This document shows positions 35,397-43,489 of a stretch of 64,000 nt of DNA, piece after piece. A program made the position numbers and the translations under genes. Within the stretch, counting starts at the first letter, position 1; every line of letters starts with the position of its first letter. Location of the stretch: the NCBI RefSeq assembly GCF_001010355.1, contig NZ_JPLA01000015.1:1-64000 (forward strand), given 5' to 3'. The notes beneath the pieces were generated by a model, which searched no databases, was not told where the DNA came from, and saw nothing but the letters and a program-made list of their open reading frames with translations. Origin of the DNA: Dyella japonica DSM 16301. GTDB taxonomy: Bacteria; Pseudomonadota; Gammaproteobacteria; Xanthomonadales; Rhodanobacteraceae.

Positions 35397-35846
35397 CTAG
35401 CGTTCAAAGATCAGCAGCGTTGAGGTGGCTGTGCCATATAGCCGGCCCTGGGCGTCCATCAGGCTGGCTTCGGCGAAGGCCACGCGGCGCCCGATGGTGC
35501 GCACGCGGCCTTCGGCGCGGACGCGACCGGTGTCGCGTGTCATGGCTTTCTGGAAGGTGACCTTGAGTTCCAGCGAGGTATAGGCCTGCTCTGCCGTGAG
35601 CCGCGAATGCACCGCGCAGCCGCAGGCCGAATCCAGCAGCGTGGCGAAATAGCCGCCGTGCACGATGCCCATCGGATTGTAGGCGTGCACGCCGGGCGTG
35701 CCTTCGAACGCGGCGAAACCTTCGCCGACCTCCACCAGATCGAAATCCAGCGAGTCGCCGATGCCCGGACGCTGGCCGGAAGCGATGAACGCGCGCAGCT
35801 GCTCCAGCCCGCTCAAGCCCTGGCCGATCTGGGTGATCATGCTCAC
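35397..35846 (-). CDS. PaaI-type hotdog thioesterase
   Basis: The 149-residue acyl-CoA thioesterase has the hotdog motif IVHGGYFATLLDSACG with the catalytic Asp/Glu positions, then ELKVTFQKAMTRDTG and the last strands ending LYGTATSTLLIF. Members of the PaaI group hydrolyse aromatic or medium-chain acyl-CoA. Its start overlaps the TetR stop: a GTG at 35846 overlaps that TGA by two bases, and an ATG at 35840 is the other candidate. The two genes form an operon, so the thioesterase is probably the regulated enzyme. Confidence 0.9.
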   Translation of the reverse strand: MSMITQIGQGLSGLEQLRAFIASGQRPGIGDSLDFDLVEVGEGFAAFEGTPGVHAYNPMGIVHGGYFATLLDSACGCAVHSRLTAEQAYTSLELKVTFQKAMTRDTGRVRAEGRVRTIGRRVAFAEASLMDAQGRLYGTATSTLLIFER

Positions 35847-36436
35847 GGCGCGGACTCCAGCCCCAGGCGCTGTTTGAGCAGATGCCGCGAGTCGGCCAGG
35901 ATCGCGTCGGAGCGCTTGGCGTCCGTCTCCACCCGGGCCAGCGACAGCGCGCCGACCAATTCGGACACGGTGGAACGGGCCAGCGTCTGCGGGTCGCTGT
36001 AGCCCAGCGCCGTGAAGCGTTCGGCCATCGCGTCGGTGAGACGACGTGCACCATCAGCGAACAGCTCACGGGTCTGTTCGGGCAGACGCGGCAGATCGGA
36101 TGCCAGCGCGGCCATCGGGCAGCCGCTGGAGCGTGCGTCGCGATGCTTCTTCGACAGGTAGAAGTCGATGTAGTTGGCCAGCCCCTGGGCGGGGGCGTGG
36201 CCTTCCATCTCATGCTTCAGGCGCGCGCGCGACTCCTCGAACATCTGCTCGATGGCTGCGGTGACCAGGTCGTCCTTCGACTTGAAGTGCGCATAGAACC
36301 CGCCATGGGTGAGCCCGGCCTCGGCCATCACGCCGGCGACGCCAATGCGGTCGGGGCCATCCTGGCGGATCGCCTTGGCGGCGACTTCCAACACCTTGCT
36401 GCGAGTTTTCTGTTTGTGCTCGGCGTCGTAACGCAT
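35843..36436 (-). CDS. TetR-family repressor
   Basis: The 197-residue protein has the N-terminal TetR helix-turn-helix (TRSKVLEVAAKAIRQDG, then MAEAGLTHGGFYAHFKSKDDLV with the family GxFYxHFxSKxxL) and a helical ligand domain. It heads the operon with the thioesterase. A perfect 18-base palindrome lies 18 bases upstream of its start, the likely autoregulatory operator. The ligand may be an acyl-CoA, inferred from the partner gene. Confidence 0.93.
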   Translation of the reverse strand: MRYDAEHKQKTRSKVLEVAAKAIRQDGPDRIGVAGVMAEAGLTHGGFYAHFKSKDDLVTAAIEQMFEESRARLKHEMEGHAPAQGLANYIDFYLSKKHRDARSSGCPMAALASDLPRLPEQTRELFADGARRLTDAMAERFTALGYSDPQTLARSTVSELVGALSLARVETDAKRSDAILADSRHLLKQRLGLESAP

Positions 36437-36454
36437 GGCCGCTCCACGTAGTTT

Positions 36455-36472
36455 GTATGATTTAAATCATAC
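36455..36472. promoter_or_regulatory. TetR operator: perfect palindrome
   Basis: Gtatgatttaaatcatac is a perfect 18-base palindrome 18 bases upstream of the TetR start, overlapping the probable promoter. Length and position are those of a TetR-dimer operator. Confidence 0.8.
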
Positions 36473-36519
36473 TATTGACAGCGGACACCGCAAGTGGCAG
36501 TGCATGAGACGCCGCCATC

Positions 36520-37146
36520 TCACACACGCGGCGGCTCGCTCGACGGTGGCTCGCTGGCGGTCGGGGTAACGATGACTGGCTCCACAACGACGGTTTCGCG
36601 TCGCGGGAAGGTCATGCTGGGCAGCACGTCGTCGCGTCGAATCAGCCCGTGATAGAGCGCAGCGCCCATATGCCCGAGCACAGTGACGAACAGCAGATAC
36701 GCCAGCCAGCGGTGTGTCACCCGCAGCCAGGCATAGGTTTCACCGTCGAACGACAGCAGCGGCGGCAGATGCCAGGAACCGCCGAGCGAGATCGGGTAAC
36801 CGCCCGCCGAAAGCATCGCCCAACCCACCAGCGGCAGGGAGAGCATCAGTGCGTACAACACCCAGTGCGAGGCATGCGCCACCCATTGCATCAGCAGCGG
36901 CATATCGGCCGGCAAGGGCGGTGGCGGATGACGCCAGCGCACGGCCAGGCGGATCAGGGCGAGCACGAAGATGGTCACGCCCAGCGGCTTGTGGAGGGCG
37001 AGCAGCCATTGGTGTTTTTCCGACACGGTCGACACCATGCCCACGCCGACGAACAGCATGGTGAGTATCAACAAGGCCATCAGCCAGTGCAGCAGGCGCG
37101 CCAGCGGATGAAAGGCGCCGGGATAGGTAGCGTGCTTGGCGTTCAT
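36520..37146 (-). CDS. Cytochrome b561 family protein
   Basis: The 208-residue inner-membrane di-haem protein has four helices with conserved His: LARLLHWLMALLI, LALHKPLGVTIFV, HASHWVLYALMLSLPLVG, and HRWLAYLLFVTVLGHMGAALYH. This is the cytochrome b561/CybB pattern of electron transfer from quinol. Its ATG overlaps the catalase-like gene stop (TGATG), so it is co-translated with that gene and may supply it with electrons. The C-terminus is hydrophilic and Pro/Glu/Ser-rich. A GTG one codon earlier is an alternative start. Confidence 0.92.
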   Translation of the reverse strand: MNAKHATYPGAFHPLARLLHWLMALLILTMLFVGVGMVSTVSEKHQWLLALHKPLGVTIFVLALIRLAVRWRHPPPPLPADMPLLMQWVAHASHWVLYALMLSLPLVGWAMLSAGGYPISLGGSWHLPPLLSFDGETYAWLRVTHRWLAYLLFVTVLGHMGAALYHGLIRRDDVLPSMTFPRRETVVVEPVIVTPTASEPPSSEPPRV

Positions 37147-38231
37147 CACGGGTGCTCCGAAGGCGTGGTCGCGCGCGCGGCGCCGGGGAGATGCGCTTCT
37201 TCGCTGGTGCGGCGCAGATAGGACACCGCGTAGGCCGCAGAGCGCGCCGGCAGCAGCGGGTCATCGGAGATCGCTATGCCCTCGGGGACAATGGTCGGGT
37301 CGTAATTCACATCGCGACAGGGGCCGCTGTCCTGCGGCTGCTCGCTTTCGATCACCAGCGTGCCCGCATCAATCGTGTGGCGATCGGCCGGCCATTGCTT
37401 GGTCGCGTCATTGGTGGGGTCGCCGGGCTCGGCCAGGGTCACGCGCAGATGCCAACGCAGAGGGCCTTGCGCCAGGCGTTGCTGCAGGTCCTTGGCCAGA
37501 TAGTCGGGGTCGCCGGCTTGCGGGCCGGTGCCAGCATCGTCCGTCGCGACGGGCGTGACCTTCCAGCGCACCGCATGGCGCTTGCCGGTGCCATCGACGA
37601 AGTAGAACGCATTGAGCGCCTCATACGTCTCGGTGACATAGCTCGCCGAAGGCTTGGCGGTCTTCACCCAGGCCAGAAACGCGCCGGTTTCCGGGTGCGA
37701 GGCGAAGAAGGCGCCTGCTTTCTTCGGATCGGGCTTGCCGGTGGCCGGGTCGGGCAGGGTAGCCACCAGCTGATCGTAAAACGCCTGCGGCGTCGCCACC
37801 GGAAACACCGGCATGCTGTTCATGCCGGTGCGCCATTGTTCGCCATGGGGCAGCGCAAAGCGCAGCGCAAAGCTGCGGATCGGCACGCTGCTGTCGGGCG
37901 CATAGGGATTGCCGCCGGGCAGGGCAAAGCGACCGACCACCGGCGTGCGACTGCCGGCCGCAAACACGCTGGCCGTGGAATACGAGGCAGCTTCGCCGTT
38001 GCTCTCGAAATAACCCACTACGCACACGCCCTTGGCATGGTTGCGCCGGAAACCGGGATGCACGCCGCCGCCTTCCTGCAACGTATCCACCAATCGACGC
38101 GACGACAGCCGCTGCGGCGTGAGCCAGCCGGCCACATAGGCAAACGCGCCGGCCAGCACAACCACCGCAAGGCCGATAAGCGCCCACCGCCAGGGTTGGT
38201 TTGAGGGTGGCTGACGAGATGGATCGGTCAT
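37146..38231 (-). CDS. Membrane-anchored catalase-related peroxidase (SrpA-like)
   Basis: The 361-residue protein has an N-terminal membrane anchor (WALIGLAVVVLAGAFAYVAG, about 15-34) and a reduced catalase fold. The distal haem His is in GVHPGFRRNHAKGVCVVGYF (near 70), an Asn is in PVFPVATPQAFYDQL context, and the proximal Tyr is in RSAAYAVSYLRR near 330. Such small catalase-like haem proteins are mainly peroxidases in the periplasm. The following cytochrome b561 gene is coupled to it. The start at 38231 follows ccgggagcgccgc. A structured leader lies upstream. Confidence 0.9.
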   Translation of the reverse strand: MTDPSRQPPSNQPWRWALIGLAVVVLAGAFAYVAGWLTPQRLSSRRLVDTLQEGGGVHPGFRRNHAKGVCVVGYFESNGEAASYSTASVFAAGSRTPVVGRFALPGGNPYAPDSSVPIRSFALRFALPHGEQWRTGMNSMPVFPVATPQAFYDQLVATLPDPATGKPDPKKAGAFFASHPETGAFLAWVKTAKPSASYVTETYEALNAFYFVDGTGKRHAVRWKVTPVATDDAGTGPQAGDPDYLAKDLQQRLAQGPLRWHLRVTLAEPGDPTNDATKQWPADRHTIDAGTLVIESEQPQDSGPCRDVNYDPTIVPEGIAISDDPLLPARSAAYAVSYLRRTSEEAHLPGAARATTPSEHP

Positions 38232-38280
38232 GCGGCGCTCCCGGGATCGCTGGTTGGATATCCTCACTTCGTCTGGCGGC

Positions 38281-38380
38281 AGCAGCCGGTTACCTCGGTG
38301 CCGCGCGGCGTCTCCACGCCGGGTGAGCATAGGCTCCGGGGCAGTGAAGGGGTCGTATCGAAGCCGCCATGCCGGAGCCT
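38281..38380 (-). promoter_or_regulatory. Structured leader of the catalase-like operon
   Basis: The 398-base gap between the divergent starts (38231 and 38630) holds no gene. On the minus-strand transcript aggctccgg (38372-38380) pairs with ccggagcct (38331-38339), a 9-base-pair stem around a 32-base loop, and cggcgt/acgccg (38306-38321) forms a second hairpin with a 4-base loop. An ECF-type -35-like ggaacc lies just upstream at 38392-38397 (minus strand). Whether it is a riboregulator, an operator or a promoter region is open. Confidence 0.35.
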
Positions 38381-38629
38381 CTTCGCAGACAGGTTCCTGC
38401 GATCGGGATACGGGTGAGTTGGAGCGGCATGGCAACGCATTGGGCCGTGCCGGGCACTAACGGAGCGGAGCGATGGGGCGGTCTCATCGCCGTGAGCGGT
38501 ACCGATGGACGGTGCCATCCACCCTGCGTGGCCACCTTGGGAGGAAGTCGAACATGCCGGCTTATCCGGGCTTCAAGCTCGCCGTTCGGGTCGCGACATG
38601 TTGAACGCGTCGTGCCATCGGCGACGAGC

Positions 38630-39784
38630 ATGAAGCTCACGTTTGCCCATCAATTGCGCGCGATCGCGGCGCTGGCGGTGGTCATCAACCACTATTGGGG
38701 AATCTTCTTCGTGCCCGGCGTGCGCGCCCTGATCGGGACGCCGGCGAGCTTTGTGCCGTTGAAGCCGGCCTATACCGAGCATGTATTGTCGCCGGCGTGG
38801 GGCGGGTTCCTCTACGGCGCTTTCGGTGTCGCGGTGTTTTTCCTGATCAGCGGGCTGGTCATACCGATCAGCCTGAGGAATATTTCGACCGGTCAATTTC
38901 TGATAAGGCGGTTCTTCCGCATTTATCCCGTCTACTGGTGCTGTCTGCTGATCAGCATCGCGATGTACTTCATCTGCTCGTGGTATTGGTCGACGCCGTT
39001 GTCGGACCGGATCAGCGTGTCGTTCCTGGCAAGAAACATCCCGCTCGTCCACAGCGCGGCTGGCTTGCCGTCGCTGGATTTCGTGAGCTGGTCACTGGCG
39101 GTGGAGCTGAAGTTCTATCTGGTCTTTGCGCTGGTGAACCTGCTCGGAAAAAGCGCGCATCAGGTGATGCTGCTGTCCATTGGTTTTCTGGCCTTGAGTT
39201 GCGTGGTCGCCTTCTGCTCGACGCATGGGTTGATTGCCGTCCCCTTTGTGTCATACGCCGTATCGGACACGAAGTATCTCTCCTTCATGTTCCTTGGCTG
39301 TCTGTTCTACTACGTGCTCTATCGGGAGCTGAGCGCGAGTGTCGCGCTTGCTTATGGGGCGATCGTCTACGCCTTGTTCGTGACGATCAATGCCTACTAC
39401 GAACCAGGTCTCTTTGGGGCGCTGACGAAAAACTACACGTATGCCTTGATGCTGTTTTCCCTGTGCTATCTGTTTCGAAGCAGGTTCAGGGCAAACCGGG
39501 TCATCGACTTCCTGGCCGACATCAGCTTTCCGCTCTATCTGGTCCACTCCATGATCGGCTACGTCGCCATGCCCATCCTGATCAGCAAGGGCATCGGCTT
39601 CACGTTTGCATGGATGATCAGCTTTGGCATGACCGTCCTCGTCGCATGCCTCGCCCACAGGTATGTCGAGATTCCCGTGAACAACTTTGGCAAGAGGCTG
39701 TCCAGCCCCAGGGAGAGCGTGGGCTCCCGAGGATTGCCGGTTGGCTTGATGGCCATGGGCGACAACGATCACCGCGCCGGTTGA
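38630..39784 (+). CDS. Acyltransferase family 3 membrane protein
   Basis: The 384-residue integral membrane protein has ten or so helices and the acyltransferase_3 features: HQLRAIAALAVVINHYWG near the start, where the His is catalytic, and RRFFRIYPVYWCCLL with the conserved Arg-Arg-x-x-Arg-Ile-x-Pro. Members O-acylate surface polysaccharides or lipids. The base composition is lower in GC than the neighbours, consistent with horizontal gain. The start is ATG 38630; longer in-frame starts cover the leader region of the divergent gene. Confidence 0.88.
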   Translation: MKLTFAHQLRAIAALAVVINHYWGIFFVPGVRALIGTPASFVPLKPAYTEHVLSPAWGGFLYGAFGVAVFFLISGLVIPISLRNISTGQFLIRRFFRIYPVYWCCLLISIAMYFICSWYWSTPLSDRISVSFLARNIPLVHSAAGLPSLDFVSWSLAVELKFYLVFALVNLLGKSAHQVMLLSIGFLALSCVVAFCSTHGLIAVPFVSYAVSDTKYLSFMFLGCLFYYVLYRELSASVALAYGAIVYALFVTINAYYEPGLFGALTKNYTYALMLFSLCYLFRSRFRANRVIDFLADISFPLYLVHSMIGYVAMPILISKGIGFTFAWMISFGMTVLVACLAHRYVEIPVNNFGKRLSSPRESVGSRGLPVGLMAMGDNDHRAG

Positions 39785-39864
39785 CTACGCGCGCGCCAAA
39801 CTCAAGGACGCCAGGGCAAACGCTTGGGGCAACGGGTAGAAAGCCGTCATAGCACTTTGACCGC

Positions 39865-40839
39865 CTAGGTGCGCGCCCGCCGTTTCCGGTATTCCCGTGG
39901 CGTGATGCCGAGGTTGCGCTTGAAGGTTGCCAGCATCCGTTGCTCGTCGCCGAAACCGCAACGTCGTGCGATCGATTCGATGCCGTCACTGGTTTCGTCG
40001 AGTAGTCGTTGAGCCGCCTCGAGCCGGAAAAGCTCGACGGTCTTCCCCGGACTCCTGCCAATTCTCTTCTTGTAGCTACGTGAAAAATTTCGCGGGCTCA
40101 TGTGCACGCGATTGGCCAGTGTCTCAATGTTCAAATGCTCATCGGCGTAATGTTCGACCAACCAAAGATGCAGGGCGTCGAACGGGTTGGCGTTCATGGC
40201 CTGTGTCTGCAGTGCTTGACTGAACTGCGGCTGCCCTCCCGTCCGCTTGAGGTAGACGATGAGCTTTCGCGAAATCTGCATGGAAAGTTCGTAACCATAA
40301 TCGTCTTCCACCAAGGCCAGGGCGAGATCGATTCCGGCGGTGAATCCGGCGGACGTCCAAATCGGATCGTCGCGAACGAAGATGGCTTCCTTCTCCACTT
40401 CGAGCGTGGGATACGACGAAGCAAGCAGGTCGCGAGCCGCCCAATGGGTGGTTACGCGGCGATGTTGCAGGAGGCCGGCCTCGGCTAGAAGAAAGACTCC
40501 GGTGCCGACCGACGCTATTCGGCGCGCCCTGGCTGATGCGTTCTGTAACCACGCCACGATGCGCTTGCTCTGGAGCATGCGTTCGATCTTGCTTGATCCC
40601 GGCACGACGATCGTGTCAATCGCAGCCTCATCGAAGTCCGACAATAATTCGGTCTGGATGGGGACTCCCTCGATGCCGACGACCACACCTGCATCGGGGC
40701 TTGCGATATGGGTCATATAGCCTGCGCTGCCGCGCAATGGTGGGTAATGCATTGCGGACCGGAATACGGTGAGAGGTCCGACCATGTCCAGCATCAACAC
40801 GCCATCGAACGCGAGAAATAGGACGCACTTGGTCTGCAT
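39865..40839 (-). CDS. GlxA-family transcriptional regulator (DJ-1/PfpI plus AraC helix-turn-helix)
   Basis: The 324-residue protein has an N-terminal DJ-1/PfpI-like domain (about 5-180; CVLFLAFDGVLMLDMVGPL, IDTIVVPGSSK, and ASVGTGVFLLAEAGLL at the nucleophile-elbow position, where Cys is replaced by Gly-Val). A C-terminal AraC helix-turn-helix follows (about 220-320; ANRVHMSPRNFSRSYKKRIG and IARRCGFGDEQRMLATFKRNLGITP). The domain order is that of GlxA/FtrA-type regulators. The missing Cys suggests a ligand-binding sensor with no enzyme activity. Target unknown. Confidence 0.92.
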   Translation of the reverse strand: MQTKCVLFLAFDGVLMLDMVGPLTVFRSAMHYPPLRGSAGYMTHIASPDAGVVVGIEGVPIQTELLSDFDEAAIDTIVVPGSSKIERMLQSKRIVAWLQNASARARRIASVGTGVFLLAEAGLLQHRRVTTHWAARDLLASSYPTLEVEKEAIFVRDDPIWTSAGFTAGIDLALALVEDDYGYELSMQISRKLIVYLKRTGGQPQFSQALQTQAMNANPFDALHLWLVEHYADEHLNIETLANRVHMSPRNFSRSYKKRIGRSPGKTVELFRLEAAQRLLDETSDGIESIARRCGFGDEQRMLATFKRNLGITPREYRKRRART

Positions 40840-41097
40840 ACGGCAATCCCCGATGCAACGTTCTGGCTGAGATATGGCTAGCCACCCAATCCGGCCACCG
40901 TGGATGTCGCTTATCGAAAGCTGGCTAAGCGGTCACGTCGGGGTTCCGCGCGACGGTTTCCGGACACGGACCCAGGATTGAGAAAGTAGCCACGGCCAGC
41001 GGTGGGTGCATGCGGCGTAGCAGTCGCCAAGCCCGATGCGATGACGCTCGCAGGCAAGGCAATGCCATCCCGGGATCGCGTCTTGGCCGTCGGACCA

Positions 41098-41658
41098 TCA
41101 ACCCATAAACACAGGCAGTACGCTGCGCAAATTGACTCTGGCTTGAAACAGGCGCGCCTTCACTGTGCCCAAAGGTATGCCAGTCATAGTGGCCGCCTCG
41201 TCCAAGCTATGGCCTGCGCCGTAAACCAGTTCAAACACCAGGCCCTGGTCCGGGGTAAGGCGGGCCAGGCCGTTCGTGATCCAATCACGCAAGTCGATGC
41301 CATCGGGGTCGCTCCAAGGGATGGGGTCGGGCGTGGCGTCATCTCCATTGACGGGTTCGCGATCACGCTGACTCAGCGTCTTGCTTCCCACGCAATAGGC
41401 GATGCCAAAAATCCAGGTAGACACGAGTGATGCCTGTTGAAAGTTCGCTGCCTCTTGCCAGACGACCCGGAAGCATTCGTTGATCACCTCATGAATCATT
41501 TCAGCGTGTCGGGTCAGGTGGTACAGGAACTCACATAGCCGCTCGTGGTAGCTGCCGTAGAGCGTCGCCAAGGCGTCTCGATCGCCCTGGGCGATCCGCT
41601 CAAGAAGCAGCCTGTCCCTGGCTTCGGCGCCTTGCTTTCCTTTGGGGCAGGCATTCAT
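41098..41658 (-). CDS. ECF-type RNA polymerase sigma factor
   Basis: The 186-residue protein has sigma region 2 (LATLYGSYHERLCEFLYHLTRHAEMIHEVINECFRVVWQEA) and region 4 (LTPDQGLVFELVYGAGHSLDEAATMTGIPLGTVKARLFQARVNL), the usual ECF layout. The 186-residue length from ATG 41658 is normal; the 234-residue frame adds a non-family Cys-rich tail. No anti-sigma gene is adjacent. It lies 153 bases downstream of the esterase gene on the same strand, so it may be co-transcribed, and may control the local accessory genes. Confidence 0.85.
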   Translation of the reverse strand: MNACPKGKQGAEARDRLLLERIAQGDRDALATLYGSYHERLCEFLYHLTRHAEMIHEVINECFRVVWQEAANFQQASLVSTWIFGIAYCVGSKTLSQRDREPVNGDDATPDPIPWSDPDGIDLRDWITNGLARLTPDQGLVFELVYGAGHSLDEAATMTGIPLGTVKARLFQARVNLRSVLPVFMG

Positions 41659-41811
41659 GGGATTTCCGATACCTACGCTTGCCTGCCTGTCGGCGGTGCC
41701 GTCTTGAACTCCGACATGGGAGCTTCGATCTCGACATGGCATAAAATGAAGGTCCGCGTCCATGGCAAGAAGGCAGCACCCACACGCTGCCTTCTGTTTC
41801 ATTCCTTTGAA

Positions 41812-42846
41812 TTACTGTGCCAAATGGGCTTTGATTTCGGCAGACATCTGGCGGATCGCGGCCTGCGGCTCGGGAGCGTCCTGGATGCCGTTCAACAGCA
41901 CGAAGTCGTGGATCATCCCGTTGTAACGAGTGGCGTTCACCGGGACGCCGGCCTCCTTGAGCTTGCGGGCGTAGGCTTCGCCCTCGTCGCGCAGCGGATC
42001 GTTCTCTGCGGTGATAATCAGCGCCGGCGGAAGCCGACTCAACTCGCGCAGGCTGGCGCGCAACGGCGACACATAGGGATTGTCGCGAGTCCTGCTGTCG
42101 GATGCGTACAGATCCCAGCCGTATTTCATGAACGCGCGGTCCATAAACCGCCCCGTGCCGAATTCACGGTAAGAGGATGTAGCCATGCCTGCATCGGTGG
42201 CTGGCATCATCAGCACCTGATAGCTGATCTTGGGGCCATTGCGATCTTTGGCCATGAGCGCCAGCGCTGCAGACATGTTGCCGCCCACGGAGTTGCCGAC
42301 CACAGCGATGCGGTTGCCGTCGGCGCCAAATTCGCTCGCGTGGGCCACCACCCATTTGAGTACGGCATAGGATTGATCAAGCTGGGTGGGAAAGCGGGCC
42401 TCGGGCAGGGCGGTGTACTCCACAAACACACCGATCTGGCCGGAGCCAACCACCAGGTCGCGCAACAGGCGCTGATGGTTGTGGAAATTTCCGACGATCC
42501 ACACACCGCCATGAATAAACAGCAGCACGCCCGGCGTACCGGTCACCTGCTCAGGTTTCATGATGTAGATCTTCACCGTCTGACGGTCCTGGGTGATCGT
42601 CTGCTCGGTGATCGTTACCCCCGACATGTCGACCAGGGTCTTGTCCTGCAGGCCCGTCAGAATTTCTTGCGGCCTGGGCTGGGGAAGCTCCCAGAATGGA
42701 CTGGAGTTCTTGTCCAGTTCCCGCAGGAACGCACGAACCTGGGGATCGATGCGGGGATCGGTTGCGGCATCGGGTTCTGCAAAAACGGCTTGTATCATGA
42801 GGACTGCTCCCACGGCTCGTGTTGCGATCGAATAGACGCGCTTCAT
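41812..42846 (-). CDS. HSL-type alpha/beta-hydrolase, secreted
   Basis: The 344-residue protein has a signal peptide (MKRVYSIATRAVGAVLMIQAVFA) and the hormone-sensitive-lipase-type fold. LLFIHGGVWIVGNFHNHQ carries the oxyanion-hole HGG, VVGNSVGGNMSAALAL the nucleophile Ser (GNSVG), ENDPLRDEGEAYARKLKEAG the catalytic Asp and RYNGMIHDFVLLNG the catalytic His. All triad residues are visible. It probably cleaves esters in the periplasm. A ggaga site precedes the ATG. The divergent LuxR-type gene at 43490 may regulate it. Confidence 0.93.
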   Translation of the reverse strand: MKRVYSIATRAVGAVLMIQAVFAEPDAATDPRIDPQVRAFLRELDKNSSPFWELPQPRPQEILTGLQDKTLVDMSGVTITEQTITQDRQTVKIYIMKPEQVTGTPGVLLFIHGGVWIVGNFHNHQRLLRDLVVGSGQIGVFVEYTALPEARFPTQLDQSYAVLKWVVAHASEFGADGNRIAVVGNSVGGNMSAALALMAKDRNGPKISYQVLMMPATDAGMATSSYREFGTGRFMDRAFMKYGWDLYASDSRTRDNPYVSPLRASLRELSRLPPALIITAENDPLRDEGEAYARKLKEAGVPVNATRYNGMIHDFVLLNGIQDAPEPQAAIRQMSAEIKAHLAQ

Positions 42847-43489
42847 GGTCTTTCTCCATCCAGGAACTGGACGCAGAGAAGCTAGTCCTTGAGCAACGGG
42901 CGTCGCTTCTGCCATTTGACCAGTCTGATGACTGGTAGCTCCGGCAGGTTGGGCGTGGATTCGGGCGAGGGGCGCAAGAATCCATCAACGAGTGCCCTGA
43001 TCGCACCGCGCCATGAACGCACACAAATGGAGCTTGATCGTGAGAACTTTCAGAGCGCAGCAGCACAGCAGCAAAGGCGTGCTGAGACGAACCTGCCTCA
43101 GTCGACCCATCATTGCGTTTCACGCATCACGTTCGCTGCGAGCATCGTCAACTCCGGCCTTCGAACAAAGCTGCCACTTCGAGCAACAGATCTGGGCCAG
43201 CCTCTTCTGCACACAGAGGCTCGGAGCGAGCGGTCAAATGCAGCGTCTTCCTGTAAGCGTATCGACAGCGTTAGGGGTAATCATCGACTCGATGTCACAG
43301 ATACGCGCACCTGACCTGGTCGCGGCGATCTACCCGAGCGGCCATTGCCCGGCAACATCCAAGCTCACGCAAGTGCAAGACCCAACATCCAATATCCCGA
43401 ATGCATTCTGCTAACTTGGCGGCCCGTAAAGTTCGCCGGCCAAGTGAGGTTCGACATTGTTTTGGTAGCGCATCTGCGCCGGTTGTGGG
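42847..43489. other. Intergenic region between esterase and LuxR-type gene
   Basis: I see no supportable gene in these 643 bases; the frames present lack family motifs and plausible starts. A 7-base inverted repeat (accagtc/gactggt, 4-base loop, 42919-42936) lies about 73 bases upstream of the esterase start and is a candidate operator. Confidence 0.4.

Noticed and set aside
42889-43414. Two overlapping plus-strand frames in the gap before the LuxR-type gene
   Set aside because: No ribosome site, no family motif, irregular composition. Treated as intergenic.
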